Source: Planctomycetota bacterium
Lineage (GTDB): Bacteria; Planctomycetota; UBA11346
NCBI GenBank assembly: GCA_014193115.1
Contig: BJHQ01000001.1
Span: 768,107-832,106 of the forward strand
DNA: 64,000 nucleotides
Direction of reading: 5' to 3'
Shown: one piece after another, positions 1-10,936 of the stretch
Layout: each line of letters opens with the position of its first letter
Numbering within the stretch: the stretch's first letter is position 1
Program-made: the position numbers and the translations under genes
Notes under the pieces: generated by a model
Databases searched by the model: none
Seen by the model: only the letters and a program-made list of their open reading frames with translations
What the model was told of the DNA's origin: nothing

Positions 1-3000
1 TCCACATCGACGATCGTGGCGGTCGGGGCCAGCGGCACAGGCGGATCGTTCTCGGTGAAGCCGGCCACCGACCCGCTGCCAGTTGTGATCGGATTGAGAT
101 CCACCACAGCTGGATCATTGAACTTCGTCACGGTGATCACGCATTGCGCCGTGCCGGTGCTGCCTTGTGGATCTTCGACCTGCACCGCGCAGGTCCGGCC
201 ACCAATCGTCGGGTCCTGCAAGGTGTTCTGATAGGTCAAGGTCCTCAGGACTTGCTCAAAGGCAGTTCGAGCCGCGCTTGGTCCCGAACTCGGCGCCAGG
301 TTGAGGACGCCGTTGACGTCAAAAGTCGCTGACAATCCGCTGCTGCCCACCGTGACGGCGATCACTTCGGCCGAGCCATCAGGCCGGGTCACCGGGGTGA
401 CGGTGATCCGGGCGAGCTGGCTGTGATCCGGATCGCTCAGCGTGGCGGTGGGGCAGAGTGGCACCGGAGCCTGGTCCTCCGCGGCCGAGGCGGTGGCGTT
501 CGAACCGGCGGCGGCACCATTCAAATCGACCCGCGGGGGGTCGTTCACAGCTGACAACGTCACCGTCGCCAGGGCCGGAGCCGACGATTGGCCGCCGGCA
601 TCGACGATGAACCGGATCGACCGGGTCGAGCCGGTCGGGGCTTCGCCGGAATGGACGTAAGTCAATCCGCGCAGCGCCGTTGTATAAGCTGCGGCAGAGG
701 CTGATCCCGAGATCGTCAGCTCGCCTATGGTCGCATTGAAGCTCTGGCTCATCCCGGCCGCCAGACTCCCCGTTGCCACCACGATCTGCTCTTCGCCAGA
801 CTGGACCTGATCGAGGATGGTGACCCGCAATTGGCTGATCTGGGCGTCGTCCACATCGCTGATCGAAGCCGCTGCGCCGGCGAGGATCACTCCGGCGCCA
901 CCCTCGGTGAAGGACCCCGAGATTTGGTCGATCCCTGCCGAAGGCCCATTGAGATCGACCACTGGTGCATCGTCCACGGCGGTCACGGTCATCAGCGAGA
1001 TGATCCCGGCCGGCGAAGGGGCGATGCCATCGTTAACCAGCACTTCGATCTGGCGGAGCCCGATCGCAGGCGCCTCGCTCTCATTGCGATAGGTCAGGGA
1101 GCGCAGGACCTGCTGGTAGTTCGCGATGGTGTCACCACCGGTCAAGGACAGAGACATGGTGGCCGCTGTCCAGTTCGCGGTGATCAGGGTTCCGGTCGTG
1201 GCTGCCGAGAGGATTTCGAAGGCGCCGCTATCGACTCCGCCGTTGATGATGGTCGCGGTCGCTCCGGCGAGCTGGGCGTTGTCTGCATCGTCTACAACCA
1301 AGGCGTTGGCCGCCACCAGCGGGCTGGGGGCGTCGCCCTCGCTGAAGGTCCCTGCATATCCCGCGCCAGCTCCTGGGCCGTTCAAGTCGAGCGATGGCGG
1401 GTTGTTGACCGGGACCACGGTGATGGTGGACGAAACCATCGCGCTGGTCGCGTTGACGGAGCCGCCATCATCCGCCACCACCTGCACGGTGCGATCGGTG
1501 GTCGTCGGGGCAGACGACGGGTTGGTGTAACGCAGTGACCTCAGGACGAGTTGGAAATCGGCAAGCGGTTGGTCCGATGGACCCGCAATGGTCAAGAGAC
1601 CACTGCTGCCCACGACCGACCAGGTTGCAGTCAGGGCCGTGCCGGCGGTATTGACCGTCAACTGTTCGCCGCTGTCGAGCAGATTGACCAAGGTGGCATT
1701 CACCTCGGACAGGGTCGGGGAGTCCTGGTCGGCGATCGTCAGGCCCGGATCAACGACCAGGACCGGTCCACCGCCTTCGGTGAACGCGGCGGTGGCGCCG
1801 CCTCCAGCGGCGGGACCGTTGAGGTCGACCACCGGCGGGTCGTTCACCGCCACGACGGTCACGGTGAAGGAGATGGTGGTGACATCCGATCCTCCAAGCG
1901 CGGTCCCTCCATCATCCTGGACGCGGACCGAGATGGTCGCTTGACCTGACGCGCCGGCGATCGGGCTGATCGTCAGGTCGCAGCTGATCTCAGGCGTTGT
2001 CCCGACTTGGGCGCCCACCGCCGGGTTGGGAATGAGGGCCGGATTGTCAGAGGTCGAGGTGATCGTGAGGGTCTGGTTCTCTCCGATTTGACCAGTACCG
2101 ATCCCGGTCATCGTTACCGTGAAAGGCGCTGCATCCTCGTTCGCTGATTGGTTGGCGACGCTGTCGATCTGCGGCGCGGCATTGACCGCAAGATTGGTCC
2201 CGCTGAGAGGCGTCGCCACCTTTCCATCATAATTCGCATCGCTTCCGCCAGTAATCACGACCGGAGCAAAGATCACGGTGAACGGTGTCCCCGCCCCGTT
2301 GTCCACGCCATCAACATCCGCCCCGGTGACGACCACGGTCTTGGCCGTGTTCCAATCGCCGGCGTCGAATGGCACGCTGGCGAGCGACAGGGTCGCCTGG
2401 TTGGGGTCGCTGACCGACAGGCCGATGGTGACGGTGGCGGTGGGCCGGGAATCAAGTTTGACGGTGAAGCTGGAGGTTCCTCCGGCCTCGGTGGTCTGGA
2501 GGACGCCGGCGGTGAGCGCGGTGCTGATCCCCGCCGTGTCGTCATCAATGCAGACGCCAGCCACATCGCTGGGATTGAGGCCGCTGTAAAATCCGTCGGA
2601 GCTGACCGCCGCAGCCAGCACGACGGTGAAAGCCACATCGCCGTCATCGACCTGGTCATCGACCCCACGGATGGTCACGACCTGCGGAACGCTCCAGTTC
2701 GCAGGGCTGAATGTCAGCGATCCTGGGGAAGCGAACGCCTCGCTCGCGTCATCGGTGGACACCGCCAGCAGCACGACGGAGGTCGGCTGGCTGGTCAGGC
2801 TCAGGGTGAAGCCGGCGAAGAAGACGACATTTTCCGAACTGCCAGTCAGCGTCAGCGTTCCCGACATGGTGATGGTGTCATTGGCATCGTCGATCGCAGA
2901 AACGACCGACGAAGAGCCGCTGTTCGGTCCACCACCATCGAATTGCACCTGCTGACCTACGAAGATGGTCGAAAGGTCCGTTCCGACCGGGAATGCAACG

Positions 3001-6000
3001 ACATTGCCCGAGGTGATACCGGTGGTCGCCAGTTGCCGCACCCCTTTGAAAGACTCATGACAGACGACATTGGATGCGGAGACGTTGTATCCTGCGGAGT
3101 CGTTGTCGGTGATGGTGGCTGATACCGAAGCGGCGATCACCCCATCATAGCCTCCTCCGCTCGCGGCATGGCCGACGCTGCCGGCATGGGTTCCTTCCGC
3201 CACCGCATCGTCAACGGCGTTGACGGTGATCGTCTGAGGCGAATCCCAGCCGCCGGCAACCCCGGTCGCCGTGGTGAAGGTCAGGAAGCCGGGCGTGGAA
3301 TTCAGCTGGCCATCGGAAGTCGCAAGGACGGTGACCGTGCCGGTCGGCTGGCTGGCCAGGCGGACGGTGTAGGTCGAGCCCGCGCCGCCCTCGGTGACGG
3401 AAACCGCAGTGGTGGAGAGCACGACTCCCGCAGCATCATTGTCGATGTTCACCAGAGCGACATCGGGAGCATCGATCCCTTGATAGGCGGTATCCGCGCC
3501 CGTGGCCGGTTGAACGAGCACGGCATAGGCGATGTCGCCGTCATCCAGGTTATCATTCACACCGGTCACCGTCACCTGCTGGGGAATGCTCCAATTGACA
3601 GCGGTGAAGATCAGCGACGCCGGAGAGACTGCCCCCTCAGTCGAATCACCAGACGAGAGCGGTACGGTCACGTCGGCGGTCGGCTGGCTGGTCAGAACCA
3701 CGGTGAAAGCCGCAGACCCGCCGGACTCCGTCGTCGTCAGCCCTGAGGTCGGCGAAACCGTGATGCCTGGCAGGTCGTTGTCACTGATCGACACCGACAC
3801 CCCGGCGATCGAGACCCCGGCGAAGCCGCCACCAGTCGCTGTATGGGTGATGATCGCGTTGGTGGAACCTTCGGCGATTTGATTCTCCACTGCTCCGACC
3901 GTAATCGTCTGCGCAATATCCCATCCGTTCGGCAAGCCAGCCGTTGGCTGGAACGTCACCGCGGCAGGGGAAACGGTGACCCGTGCCGGTGGAGCGAGGG
4001 AGATGGTCACCGGACCGCTCGGCGCGGCGGCCAGGACGATGGAATAGGTGTCGGTCAGGCCGCCTTCGCCCACCGCCGTCGTACCGCTGGTCTGGGTCAC
4101 CACCACCGACGGGCTGTCGTTGTCGGTCACGTCGACCGCGACACTGGGTATGGTGACCGCACCATATCCGCCGCCGCTGACGGTCATCGTGATCGACGCG
4201 TTGTGCGGCCCCTCGACGATGGCGTCATCAACCGCCCGCACCGCGATGGTGCGCGGGACGTTCCAGGTGACCGGGGTGAACGAGACCGTGCTCTGATCTC
4301 CGACGCTGGATGAATCTGCATCGACGATCACTTGCGATGACGTCGATGAGACGGTCACGGTGACCGAGGCGGTCGGCTTGCTGTTCAGCACGATGGTCCA
4401 GGTGTCGTTGAAACCGCCTTCAGCGACCGCCGTCCCTCCACCAGTCTGGGCGATGGTCACGCCGGCAACATCGTTATCGTTCGTCACCACGTCCACGTCC
4501 GCCGGATCGATTCCGTTGTAGAGCGGATCGGTGCTGGTCGCTGCCGCCAGCACCACCGTCCAGGCTACATTGCCATCCGCCACCGCATCGTCCTGACCGG
4601 TCACAGTGACGGTTTGCGCGGTGTTCCAGTTCGCTGGCGTGAAGCTCAGGCTCGATGGGCTGACGGTGCCTTCGGTGAGGTCGCTGGAACTGACTGCCAC
4701 CGATACTGCCGCTCCAGGTTGGTTGGCAAGACGAACGCTGAACGTCGCGGTGCCTCCTGACTCGGTGATCGTTCCGGCCACCGCGCTGATCACGAACCCC
4801 GGATTATCATTGTCCGCGATGGTGGCCGTCACCGTCGGAAGAGAGACGCCGTCGAATCCTCCGCCAGTCGTCGAGTGGGCGATGGTACCGGTATGGAATC
4901 CTTCGGCGATCGAATCATCGACAGCCCTGACCGTGACCGTCTTGGGAGTCGAGAAATCGGTCGTGCTGAACACCAGTGACGTCTGGTCGCCAGCCGTGCC
5001 GCCATCGGTATCGACAGTCAGCTGGTTCGACGGAGTCAGCTGCACGGTCACGGTCCCAGTTGGCCGGGTGGACAAGCGGATCGTGTACGTGTCGGTGGTA
5101 GAGCCTTCCACCACCAGCAGCGACCCGCCGGTGTCGACGATTCCGCCAGCGGTGTCGTCATCGAGGTTGGTGATGGCGACATCCGGCGGATTTATTCCGG
5201 AATAGCTCGAATCAGCGCTTACACAGGAGCCGAGCTGGATGGTGACCGTCTGGTTGCCGTCATCGACATCGTCATCGACCCCGGTGACGGTGACCAGCTG
5301 AGGCGTCGTCGAGGTGAATGAGAGGGAATTTGGCGAGACGGTCGCCTCATTGGTATTGCTGCTGGTCACCGCGATGGTGACGTTCGCACCTGGAGTGGTG
5401 TTGAGGCGCACGGTGAAGATCGCGACCGCGCCTGCTTCGCTGGTGGTCAATCCAGCCAACGGCGTAACGGTCACCCCCGGAATGTCGTCGTCGAGGTTTG
5501 AAACCGACACATCGTCCACGTCGGTCGCGGTCAGGTTGCCAAAATGTGTATCTGCGCTGGTCGGATCCCCGGTGATGATGGTATATGGCGTACTGACCAA
5601 GGCATCGGCGACGAGGTCATCGAGACCATTGATGGTCACGAACTGCGGCACGTCCCAGTCCGCTGTAGTGAAGGTCAGGCTGGCGACATTGGGCGAGCCT
5701 TGGGCCGCATCGGAAGTCGATAGTGGAAGGACCACGTCGGCGGTTGGCTGCGCCGTCAGAACCACCGAGAATTGGGCCGTGGCGCCCGCCTCGCTGGTCA
5801 CCAGCCCGCTGGTCGGAGTGATCGAGAAGCCGGCGCTGTCGTTATCCGTGATCGACACCGCCACCGGACCGGCGAGGACCGCATCATAGCCTCCATCGGC
5901 GGCCGAAAGCGTCACCGAGCCGAGGTGGTTTCCTTCGATCTGGTGGTCATCGACCGCTCCGATGGTGACGGCCTGGGCGGTATTCCAGTTGGATACGGTG

Positions 6001-9000
6001 AAGGATAGGACGGACGGGCTGACGGAGGCCTGGGCTCCTCCCGATAACGTTACCAGCACCGTGCCGACCGGCTGGGTGGACAGCACGACGGTGATGGTGT
6101 CGGTGGTGCCAGATTCGCTGACGGACGTGCTACCCCCGGTTTCAGAAATGGTGATGCCAGCAGTGTCATCATCATCATTGGTCACCGCCACATCAGGCGG
6201 ATTCAACCCGCTATAGAACGGATCGCTGCTCGTTACCGCGCCAAGTACGATCGAATATCCGATCGATCCATCCACCACTGGCGGGTTATCGTTGACCCCC
6301 TGCACGGTGACGGTCTGGTCGGTGTTGTAATTGGTGTGGTCGAACACCAGCGGTGAACTGGTCAGCACGGTTCCTTCAGACGGATTCGACGAGGACAGGG
6401 GGATGCTGACGGTGAAACCGACCGGCGGTTGGCTCGCCAGATGCACCGTGAAGGTCGCGGTCGTCCCGCTTTCGCTGGTGTGCCCGCTGATGGATGAAAT
6501 CACGAAGTCAGCGGTGTCGTTGTCGGTGATCGCCACGGTGACGGATGGCGCCGACAGTCCGGCGTACAGCGCGTCCACTGAGAGTTGGCTGAAGGAGACG
6601 GTTCCGGCATGGGTGCCTTCAGCCACGTTGTCATTGACTGCCGATAAGGTCACCGGCTGGGCGACGTTCCAGTTCATGGTCGTGAAGGTCAGCGCTGACG
6701 GTGAACAATTCACCTGGCCACCTCCATTGAGGTTGACTGTGACATCGCTCAGCGGTTGGCTCGACAGCGCGATGGTGATCGAATCGGTAGCGCCGCCTTC
6801 GGTCAGGTCGGTGCTGCCGCCTGATATCCCCACGACCAGGCCGGCGACGTCGTCATCGCGATTGGTGATGGACACTGCCGGCCCCACCGGCAGGGCCTGA
6901 TAGAGCGGGTCAAGGCTGGTCACCGCGGCGACGTCCGCGCTCCAGGTCTGGTCGCCATCATCGATCGAGTCGTCGACACCAGTGGCGGTGACGGTCTGAG
7001 GCAGGTTCCAGGTCAGTGGAGTGAAGACCAGGGTGGTGGCAATGATGCCTTCGGAGGAATCGCTGCTGGTGAAATCAATCGATACGTCCGATGTGGGTTT
7101 GGTGGCGAGCCTGACGGTGAAATCAGCCGTCCCGCCAGCCTCGGTGGTGTCGCTGGAGATCGCCCCATAGACGAATCCTGCGGTATCGTTGTCCGACACC
7201 TGGGCCATGACCTGGGCGATGGATAAACCCTGGTAATTTGAATCGCTGCTCGACGCCGAGTGCGAGACGGTGCCGCTGTGGGCACCTTCAGCGACCTGAT
7301 CATCGATGGCGGTCACGGTGACGGTCTGCGGCGTGTTCCAATTGCCCGAGGTGAACACCAGGCTTGCCGGCGATGCGGAAACCTGGGCATCACCGGCCAC
7401 CGAAATGGTCACCGATCCCGACGGCTTGGTTGCCAGGACCACGGTATACGTATCCGTGGCGCCGCCTTCCGAGACGGCGGTTGCGCCGGCGGATTCGCTG
7501 ATCGCAATCGCGGCAACATCGTCATCGCCATTGGTTCCCGTGACATCGGGCGGATCCTGATTGGTATAATCGCCGCTGCCGGCGGTGGCCGGTTCCAGCT
7601 TGATGGCATAATTAATCGGGCCATCGACCACAGGCGGATTGTCATTGATGCCAGTGACCGTGACGGTTTGCGGATTGTTCCAGTTCAAGTCCGTGAAAGT
7701 CAGAGCGCTGATGGATACCGAAGCCTCGCCAGCATTGCTCGTTGACACCGGGATCGTGACGGTCGCCGTCGGCCGGCTGGTCAAGCGGACCGTGAAGTTG
7801 TCGGTGGAACCGGATTCATCGGTCGTGATCGAAGCCTTTGAAACTTGGAAACCGACCACGTCATCATTCACATTGTTGCCCGATACATCCGGAGGGTTCA
7901 ACGCATTGTAGCGCGGATCGAGGCTGCTCGCCGGATTGGTGGTGATCGTATAGGCCGCATCGGGGTCGGCGAAGTCATCATCGACCCCGGTCACGGTGAT
8001 GGTCTGGGCGCTCGCCCAATTCAGGGGGGTGAACAAAACCGCGTTCGGGGACACCGTGGCCTCGGTGGGACTGCTGCTGATCAGGCTGATGGTGACATTG
8101 GCCAAGGGCTGGGAGGTCAAGGCAATGGTGAACGTCGCCGCATGTCCGGCGCCCGGCGCCTCGGTGGTGGTCAATGGGCCGCCTGTCACCAGGAAACCCG
8201 CCGCATCGTTGTCGATGATCGTCACCTGGGCCGCGCCGCTGGTTCCGACTCGGGCGGTGGGCGTCGCGGTCAACGTGACGATCACCGTCTCGTCATCCTC
8301 ATCGACCGCATCGTCAATCGGGACTACGGAAATGGTCTTGGACACACTTCCGGCCGGAATCACGAAGGGTCCGGCCAGGTTCGTGTAATCCGTCCCGTTG
8401 GCCGCTGTTCCTGCGATGACTGCCCCGATGACGATGGTTCCGTTGGCCGTCCCGGTCCGGGTCACGGTGAACTGGCCGGTGGAAGCGCCTTCCGTTGCCG
8501 TGCTGACGTTCGCGGTGATCGACACTTGTGGTCGCCATTTTCCATCCGTTTTCACAGCGACATCGGTGGATGAACTCAATCCATCGCCAAGCTGCCCGCT
8601 GGTCCCCAGGCCCCAGCAGTACACCGTGCCATCCGACAAGACGGCGGCGCCGTGGCTGTTGCCCATGCTGATGGAACTGACCTGGTCCAGTTGGTTGGGC
8701 GAGGCGCCGACATAGACCTTGTCTGGAGCGAGGGCATTGACCGTGCTGTCATTGCCGACCTGGCCATTGCCATTTTGGCCCCAGGCGCGGCAGAGCCCAT
8801 TGGTCATCAACGCCAGCGTGCTGTTGCCGAGATAGGTGCCGGCGCTGAGGAACCGCGCCGGGTTGCCGGTGGCATCAGGGATATCCAAAGTGGTGACCGG
8901 GGTCGCTGGCGAACCTGACCCGGTGCCATCGCCAAGGGAGCCATATCCATTGTAGCCGGCTCCTTGCACCGTGCCCGACGCGAGCAGAAAGGCGCTGTGG

Positions 9001-10928
9001 TAGCTGCCTGCCACAACCTGTTTGACGTTGGACAGGGTGCCGTTCGCGTCTGCTCCAAAGGTCGTTCCGGAGGCTCCACTGCCAAGCTGGCCGTTGCCGT
9101 TGTTACCCCAGCCGGCAGTGGTTCCGTCCTCACGCAGGGCGATTCCATGCACCCAGCCGAGTTCGATCTGGCGGACGCGATTCAGATAAACGAAAGGCGA
9201 GGTGGAGACCAGCGCGTAATCTGGAGTGAACCGAGTCGTCGGGCTTGATGAGCCCGCGGCCAACGTTCCAAATTGGTTATCGCCCCAGGTCTGGACATAT
9301 CCCTGATAGGTCAATGCCGCACTGGTGTCGCCGCCGGCGGAAATCTGTTTTGCATAGGGGAAGAGAAGCACCGGGGCCAGGACCGGATTGGAGAGATCCG
9401 CCCCGCCAGATTGACCACTGTAGTTCGCGCCCCAGCAGAAGACTCGGCCATCGGCACGCAGGGCGAGGCTGTGCTGCTGACCGGCGCTGACCGCGATGAT
9501 GTCCTTCATGGGCACCCCAGGGCTCTCGAGGACGGGAACGGGAGTCGCAGCCTGTGTTTGGTTCCCGGTCCCGAGCTGCCCTTGGGTATTCGAACCCCAG
9601 GCCCAGACCGATCCGTCACCACGCAAGGCCAAGGTGTGGTTGCCACCGCAGGAGACCTGTTGAACTCCGACCAGATTCCACATGGCGTTCGCCGGCGAAG
9701 CTGGATGGGCATTAGCTCCGGTGGTGCCTCTTCCCAGCTCACCATTGCTGTTGGCGCCGACGGCTAAGACCCGGCCATCCGCCATCAGGAACAGTGTGAA
9801 GGTTCCTCCGGCAGCAACCTGTTTCACCCGCCCCGGGGTGGAAATCAGCGTCAGGGCATTTTTCTGGGCAGAAATGGCATCGTCACCCAACTGCAAGGTG
9901 CTGTCGCGGCCGCAAGTATACGGAACGGCAGTATAGGACAAGGCGACGAAATGTCCGCCGGTGCCATAGTAGGAAGCGTCCCCGCCCGGAACCGCTCGGA
10001 ACGGCGAGGCTGAAATCTGTTTGATGCCCAAGTTGCTTGCGAACGTTGCGAACAGCGCATCGGTGGTGCTGCCCTGGGCCAGCTGACCGGTGTCATTGGC
10101 ACCCCACGAATAGATCAGGCCGCCGCTGGTCAGGGCGTATCCAGCATAGGCTCCGCCGGCTATGGACACGATGCCGGACAGATTGACTCCGGCCGACGTC
10201 TGCACGGTGGTCGCAGTGTTCATGGTCGCGACGCCGCCATTGCCCAGACCTCCCTGTCCGCCCCAACCCCAGGAATACACCGTGCCATTGGCATGCAGCG
10301 CGTAGCCCGACCAGGCGCCAGCAGAAATGGCGATGATGTTCGATAAGGGAATATGAAAATGGTTGAAGAACGGCGGGCTGTGGAAGTCGGTCCCTGCCAG
10401 CACCGCCCCGCTGACGATCCCGGAATATGCGAAGCTGTCGCCAAGTGCGCCGTATTCATCGGATCCCCAGGTCCACACCTGGCCATCGCCAGACAAGGCC
10501 ATGCTGTGATAATATCCAGCCGACACTGCGGTTATCTTGTCGAGGGCGCCACCTGCGTTTTTACCGACCTGAACGGCCTTGAACCGGTTGAGCGTCGAAC
10601 CGTCACCCAACTGACCTTGGGCATTGTAACCCCAGGCCCACACCGTCCCGTCATCCCGGACTGCCAGGCTGTGCAGGCTGCCAGCGGCGATGGCGATCAC
10701 CCGATCGAGATTGGCGCCACTGGAACGCAGCACCTTGACCGCGGTGGGGCGAACGAAGGTGGTGTTGTCGCCGCATTGGCCATACGTGTTGTCGCCCCAT
10801 GCCCAGACCTGCCCGTCGCTGTCGAGCATCAGCGCATGATAAGCGCCGGCCGCGACCTGGGTTTCGGCAGCGCTGAGGGACATCAGGCAGATGGCCACCA
10901 GGGTGAGCAGCCAACGGAGTGGACGCAT
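1..10928 (-). CDS. Giant secreted RCC1 / Calx-beta repeat protein (C-terminus beyond the left edge)
   Basis: The frame starting at 10928 stays open to base 1, giving more than 3640 residues with no stop found. Residues 1-22 form a signal peptide (MRPLRWLLTLVAICLMSLSA) and nothing indicates a cytoplasmic role. Residues about 25-800 are RCC1 beta-propeller repeats with motifs such as VWAWGYNAQGQLGDGS. Residues about 803-900 are a canonical Calx-beta domain (SVSKTISVVPIDDAVDEDDE). From about 8.2 to 2.3 kb there are about 17 diverged Calx-beta-like units of roughly 113 residues, each ending in an acidic (D/N)xDDD or DNDxAG motif. A bacterial Ig-like module follows (2.1-1.9 kb), then units starting PVVDLNGP...FTEGG. 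The acidic loops suggest calcium binding and a surface or adhesive role; this is inference. The ATG lies 8 nt after the stop of the upstream kinase gene, so the two are probably co-translated. Confidence 0.9.
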   Translation of the reverse strand, partial: MRPLRWLLTLVAICLMSLSAAETQVAAGAYHALMLDSDGQVWAWGDNTYGQCGDNTTFVRPTAVKVLRSSGANLDRVIAIAAGSLHSLAVRDDGTVWAWGYNAQGQLGDGSTLNRFKAVQVGKNAGGALDKITAVSAGYYHSMALSGDGQVWTWGSDEYGALGDSFAYSGIVSGAVLAGTDFHSPPFFNHFHIPLSNIIAISAGAWSGYALHANGTVYSWGWGGQGGLGNGGVATMNTATTVQTSAGVNLSGIVSIAGGAYAGYALTSGGLIYSWGANDTGQLAQGSTTDALFATFASNLGIKQISASPFRAVPGGDASYYGTGGHFVALSYTAVPYTCGRDSTLQLGDDAISAQKNALTLISTPGRVKQVAAGGTFTLFLMADGRVLAVGANSNGELGRGTTGANAHPASPANAMWNLVGVQQVSCGGNHTLALRGDGSVWAWGSNTQGQLGTGNQTQAATPVPVLESPGVPMKDIIAVSAGQQHSLALRADGRVFCWGANYSGQSGGADLSNPVLAPVLLFPYAKQISAGGDTSAALTYQGYVQTWGDNQFGTLAAGSSSPTTRFTPDYALVSTSPFVYLNRVRQIELGWVHGIALREDGTTAGWGNNGNGQLGSGASGTTFGADANGTLSNVKQVVAGSYHSAFLLASGTVQGAGYNGYGSLGDGTGSGSPATPVTTLDIPDATGNPARFLSAGTYLGNSTLALMTNGLCRAWGQNGNGQVGNDSTVNALAPDKVYVGASPNQLDQVSSISMGNSHGAAVLSDGTVYCWGLGTSGQLGDGLSSSTDVAVKTDGKWRPQVSITANVSTATEGASTGQFTVTRTGTANGTIVIGAVIAGTAANGTDYTNLAGPFVIPAGSVSKTISVVPIDDAVDEDDETVIVTLTATPTARVGTSGAAQVTIIDNDAAGFLVTGGPLTTTEAPGAGHAATFTIALTSQPLANVTISLISSSPTEATVSPNAVLFTPLNWASAQTITVTGVDDDFADPDAAYTITTNPASSLDPRYNALNPPDVSGNNVNDDVVGFQVSKASITTDESGSTDNFTVRLTSRPTATVTIPVSTSNAGEASVSISALTFTDLNWNNPQTVTVTGINDNPPVVDGPINYAIKLEPATAGSGDYTNQDPPDVTGTNGDDDVAAIAISESAGATAVSEGGATDTYTVVLATKPSGSVTISVAGDAQVSASPASLVFTSGNWNTPQTVTVTAIDDQVAEGAHSGTVSHSASSSDSNYQGLSIAQVMAQVSDNDTAGFVYGAISSDTTEAGGTADFTVRLATKPTSDVSIDFTSSDSSEGIIATTLVFTPLTWNLPQTVTATGVDDSIDDGDQTWSADVAAVTSLDPLYQALPVGPAVSITNRDDDVAGLVVGISGGSTDLTEGGATDSITIALSSQPLSDVTVNLNGGGQVNCSPSALTFTTMNWNVAQPVTLSAVNDNVAEGTHAGTVSFSQLSVDALYAGLSAPSVTVAITDNDTADFVISSISGHTSESGTTATFTVHLASQPPVGFTVSIPLSSSNPSEGTVLTSSPLVFDHTNYNTDQTVTVQGVNDNPPVVDGSIGYSIVLGAVTSSDPFYSGLNPPDVAVTNDDDDTAGITISETGGSTSVSESGTTDTITVVLSTQPVGTVLVTLSGGAQASVSPSVLSFTVSNWNTAQAVTIGAVDDHQIEGNHLGSVTLSAADGGYDAVLAGPVAVSITDNDSAGFSITPTSGLVTSEAGATAQFSVVLTAQPTADVVLPLSTSDAAQGSPNVASLTFTTADWDVPQFVTINGLDDLVADALVSTPYTIITGDPTSADTHFGNLTATDVDDVSVSNLDDDIPGVTVTPLAGLTTSEAGAVAIFTVRLNTTPGANVTIAVTSSNTNEATVSPNSLSFTSTTPQLVTVTGVDDDVDDGNQTVTIQLGSCVSADSSYSGINPPDVAITNLDDDTAGGIVDTGGSLLVVEGSTTDTYTIRLSTRPTGTVTVQLTPSNQLTVDTDGGTAGDQTSLVFSTTDFSTPKTVTVRAVDDSIAEGFHTGTIAHSTTGGGFDGVSLPTVTATIADNDNPGFVISAVAGTITESGGTATFSVRLANQPGAAVSVAVSSSDLTEGTVSPSSLSFTPANWNTAQTVTVTGQDDAVADGNVAWTVVLAAATSTDPLYNGIDPADVDVVTNDNDVAGVTIAQTGGGTAVAEGGFNDTWTIVLNSKPTASVTVTVSSTSSQVIVDADSSSVGDQSTVSFTPVTWNVPRTIAVRAVDDAIVEGPHNASITMTVSGGGYGAVTIPSVAVDVTDNDSPSVVVTQTSGTTAVGEGGLTDTYSIVLAAAPSGPVTISLAPPARVTVSPAAVTFQPTAGLPNGWDIAQTITVGAVENQIAEGSTNAIITHTATGGGFAGVSIAGVSVSISDNDLPGITVSPTSGLTTTESGGSAAFTVVLTSQPTADVTVPLSSGDSTEGAVSPASLIFTAVNWSIPQQVTVTGVNDNLDDGDIAYAVLVQPATGADTAYQGIDAPDVALVNIDNDAAGVVLSTTAVSVTEGGAGSTYTVRLASQPTGTVTVLATSDGQLNSTPGFLTFTTATGVAGGWDSPQTITVNAVDDAVAEGTHAGSVGHAASGGGYDGVIAASVSATITDNDSAGYNVSASNVVCHESFKGVRQLATTGITSGNVVAFPVGTDLSTIFVGQQVQFDGGGPNSGSSSVVSAIDDANDTITMSGTLTLTGSSENVVFFAGFTLSLTSQPTSVVLLAVSTDDASEAFASPGSLTFSPANWSVPQVVTIRGVDDQVDDGDVAFTVVLAAAVSSDGFYSGLNPSDVAGVCIDDDTAGISTALTAGVLQTTEAGGTSSFTVKLDSRPTATVTIGLSVSDPNQATLSLASVPFDAGDWNTAKTVVVTGADVDGVDNGAGTPFTVIFAPVVITGGSDANYDGKVATPLSGTNLAVNAAPQIDSVANQSANEDAAPFTVTMTGIGTGQIGENQTLTITSTSDNPALIPNPAVGAQVGTTPEISCDLTISPIAGASGQATISVRVQDDGGTALGGSDVTTISFTVTVVAVNDPPVVDLNGPAAGGGATAAFTEGGGPVLVVDPGLTIADQDSPTLSEVNATLVNLLDSGEQLTVNTAGTALTATWSVVGSSGLLTIAGPSDQPLADFQLVLRSLRYTNPSSAPTTTDRTVQVVADDGGSVNATSAMVSSTITVVPVNNPPSLDLNGPGAGAGYAGTFSEGDAPSPLVAANALVVDDADNAQLAGATATIINGGVDSGAFEILSAATTGTLITANWTAATMSLSLTGGDTIANYQQVLRSLTYRNESEAPAIGLRQIEVLVNDGIAPSPAGIISLMTVTAVDDAPVVDLNGPSAGIDQISGSFTEGGAGVILAGAAASISDVDDAQISQLRVTILDQVQSGEEQIVVATGSLAAGMSQSFNATIGELTISGSASAAAYTTALRGLTYVHSGEAPTGSTRSIRFIVDAGGQSSAPALATVTLSAVNDPPRVDLNGAAAGSNATASAAEDQAPVPLCPTATLSDPDHSQLARITVTPVTRPDGSAEVIAVTVGSSGLSATFDVNGVLNLAPSSGPSAARTAFEQVLRTLTYQNTLQDPTIGGRTCAVQVEDPQGSTGTAQCVITVTKFNDPAVVDLNPITTGSGSVAGFTENDPPVPLAPTATIVDV

Positions 10929-10936
10929 GGGCGATC

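Noticed and set aside
16..8715. Many plus-strand open frames of 60-320 codons across 1-8.7 kb
   Set aside because: They are antisense to the single minus-strand frame of the giant repeat protein, which has clear Calx-beta and RCC1 homology. Their repetitive sequences mirror its repeats.
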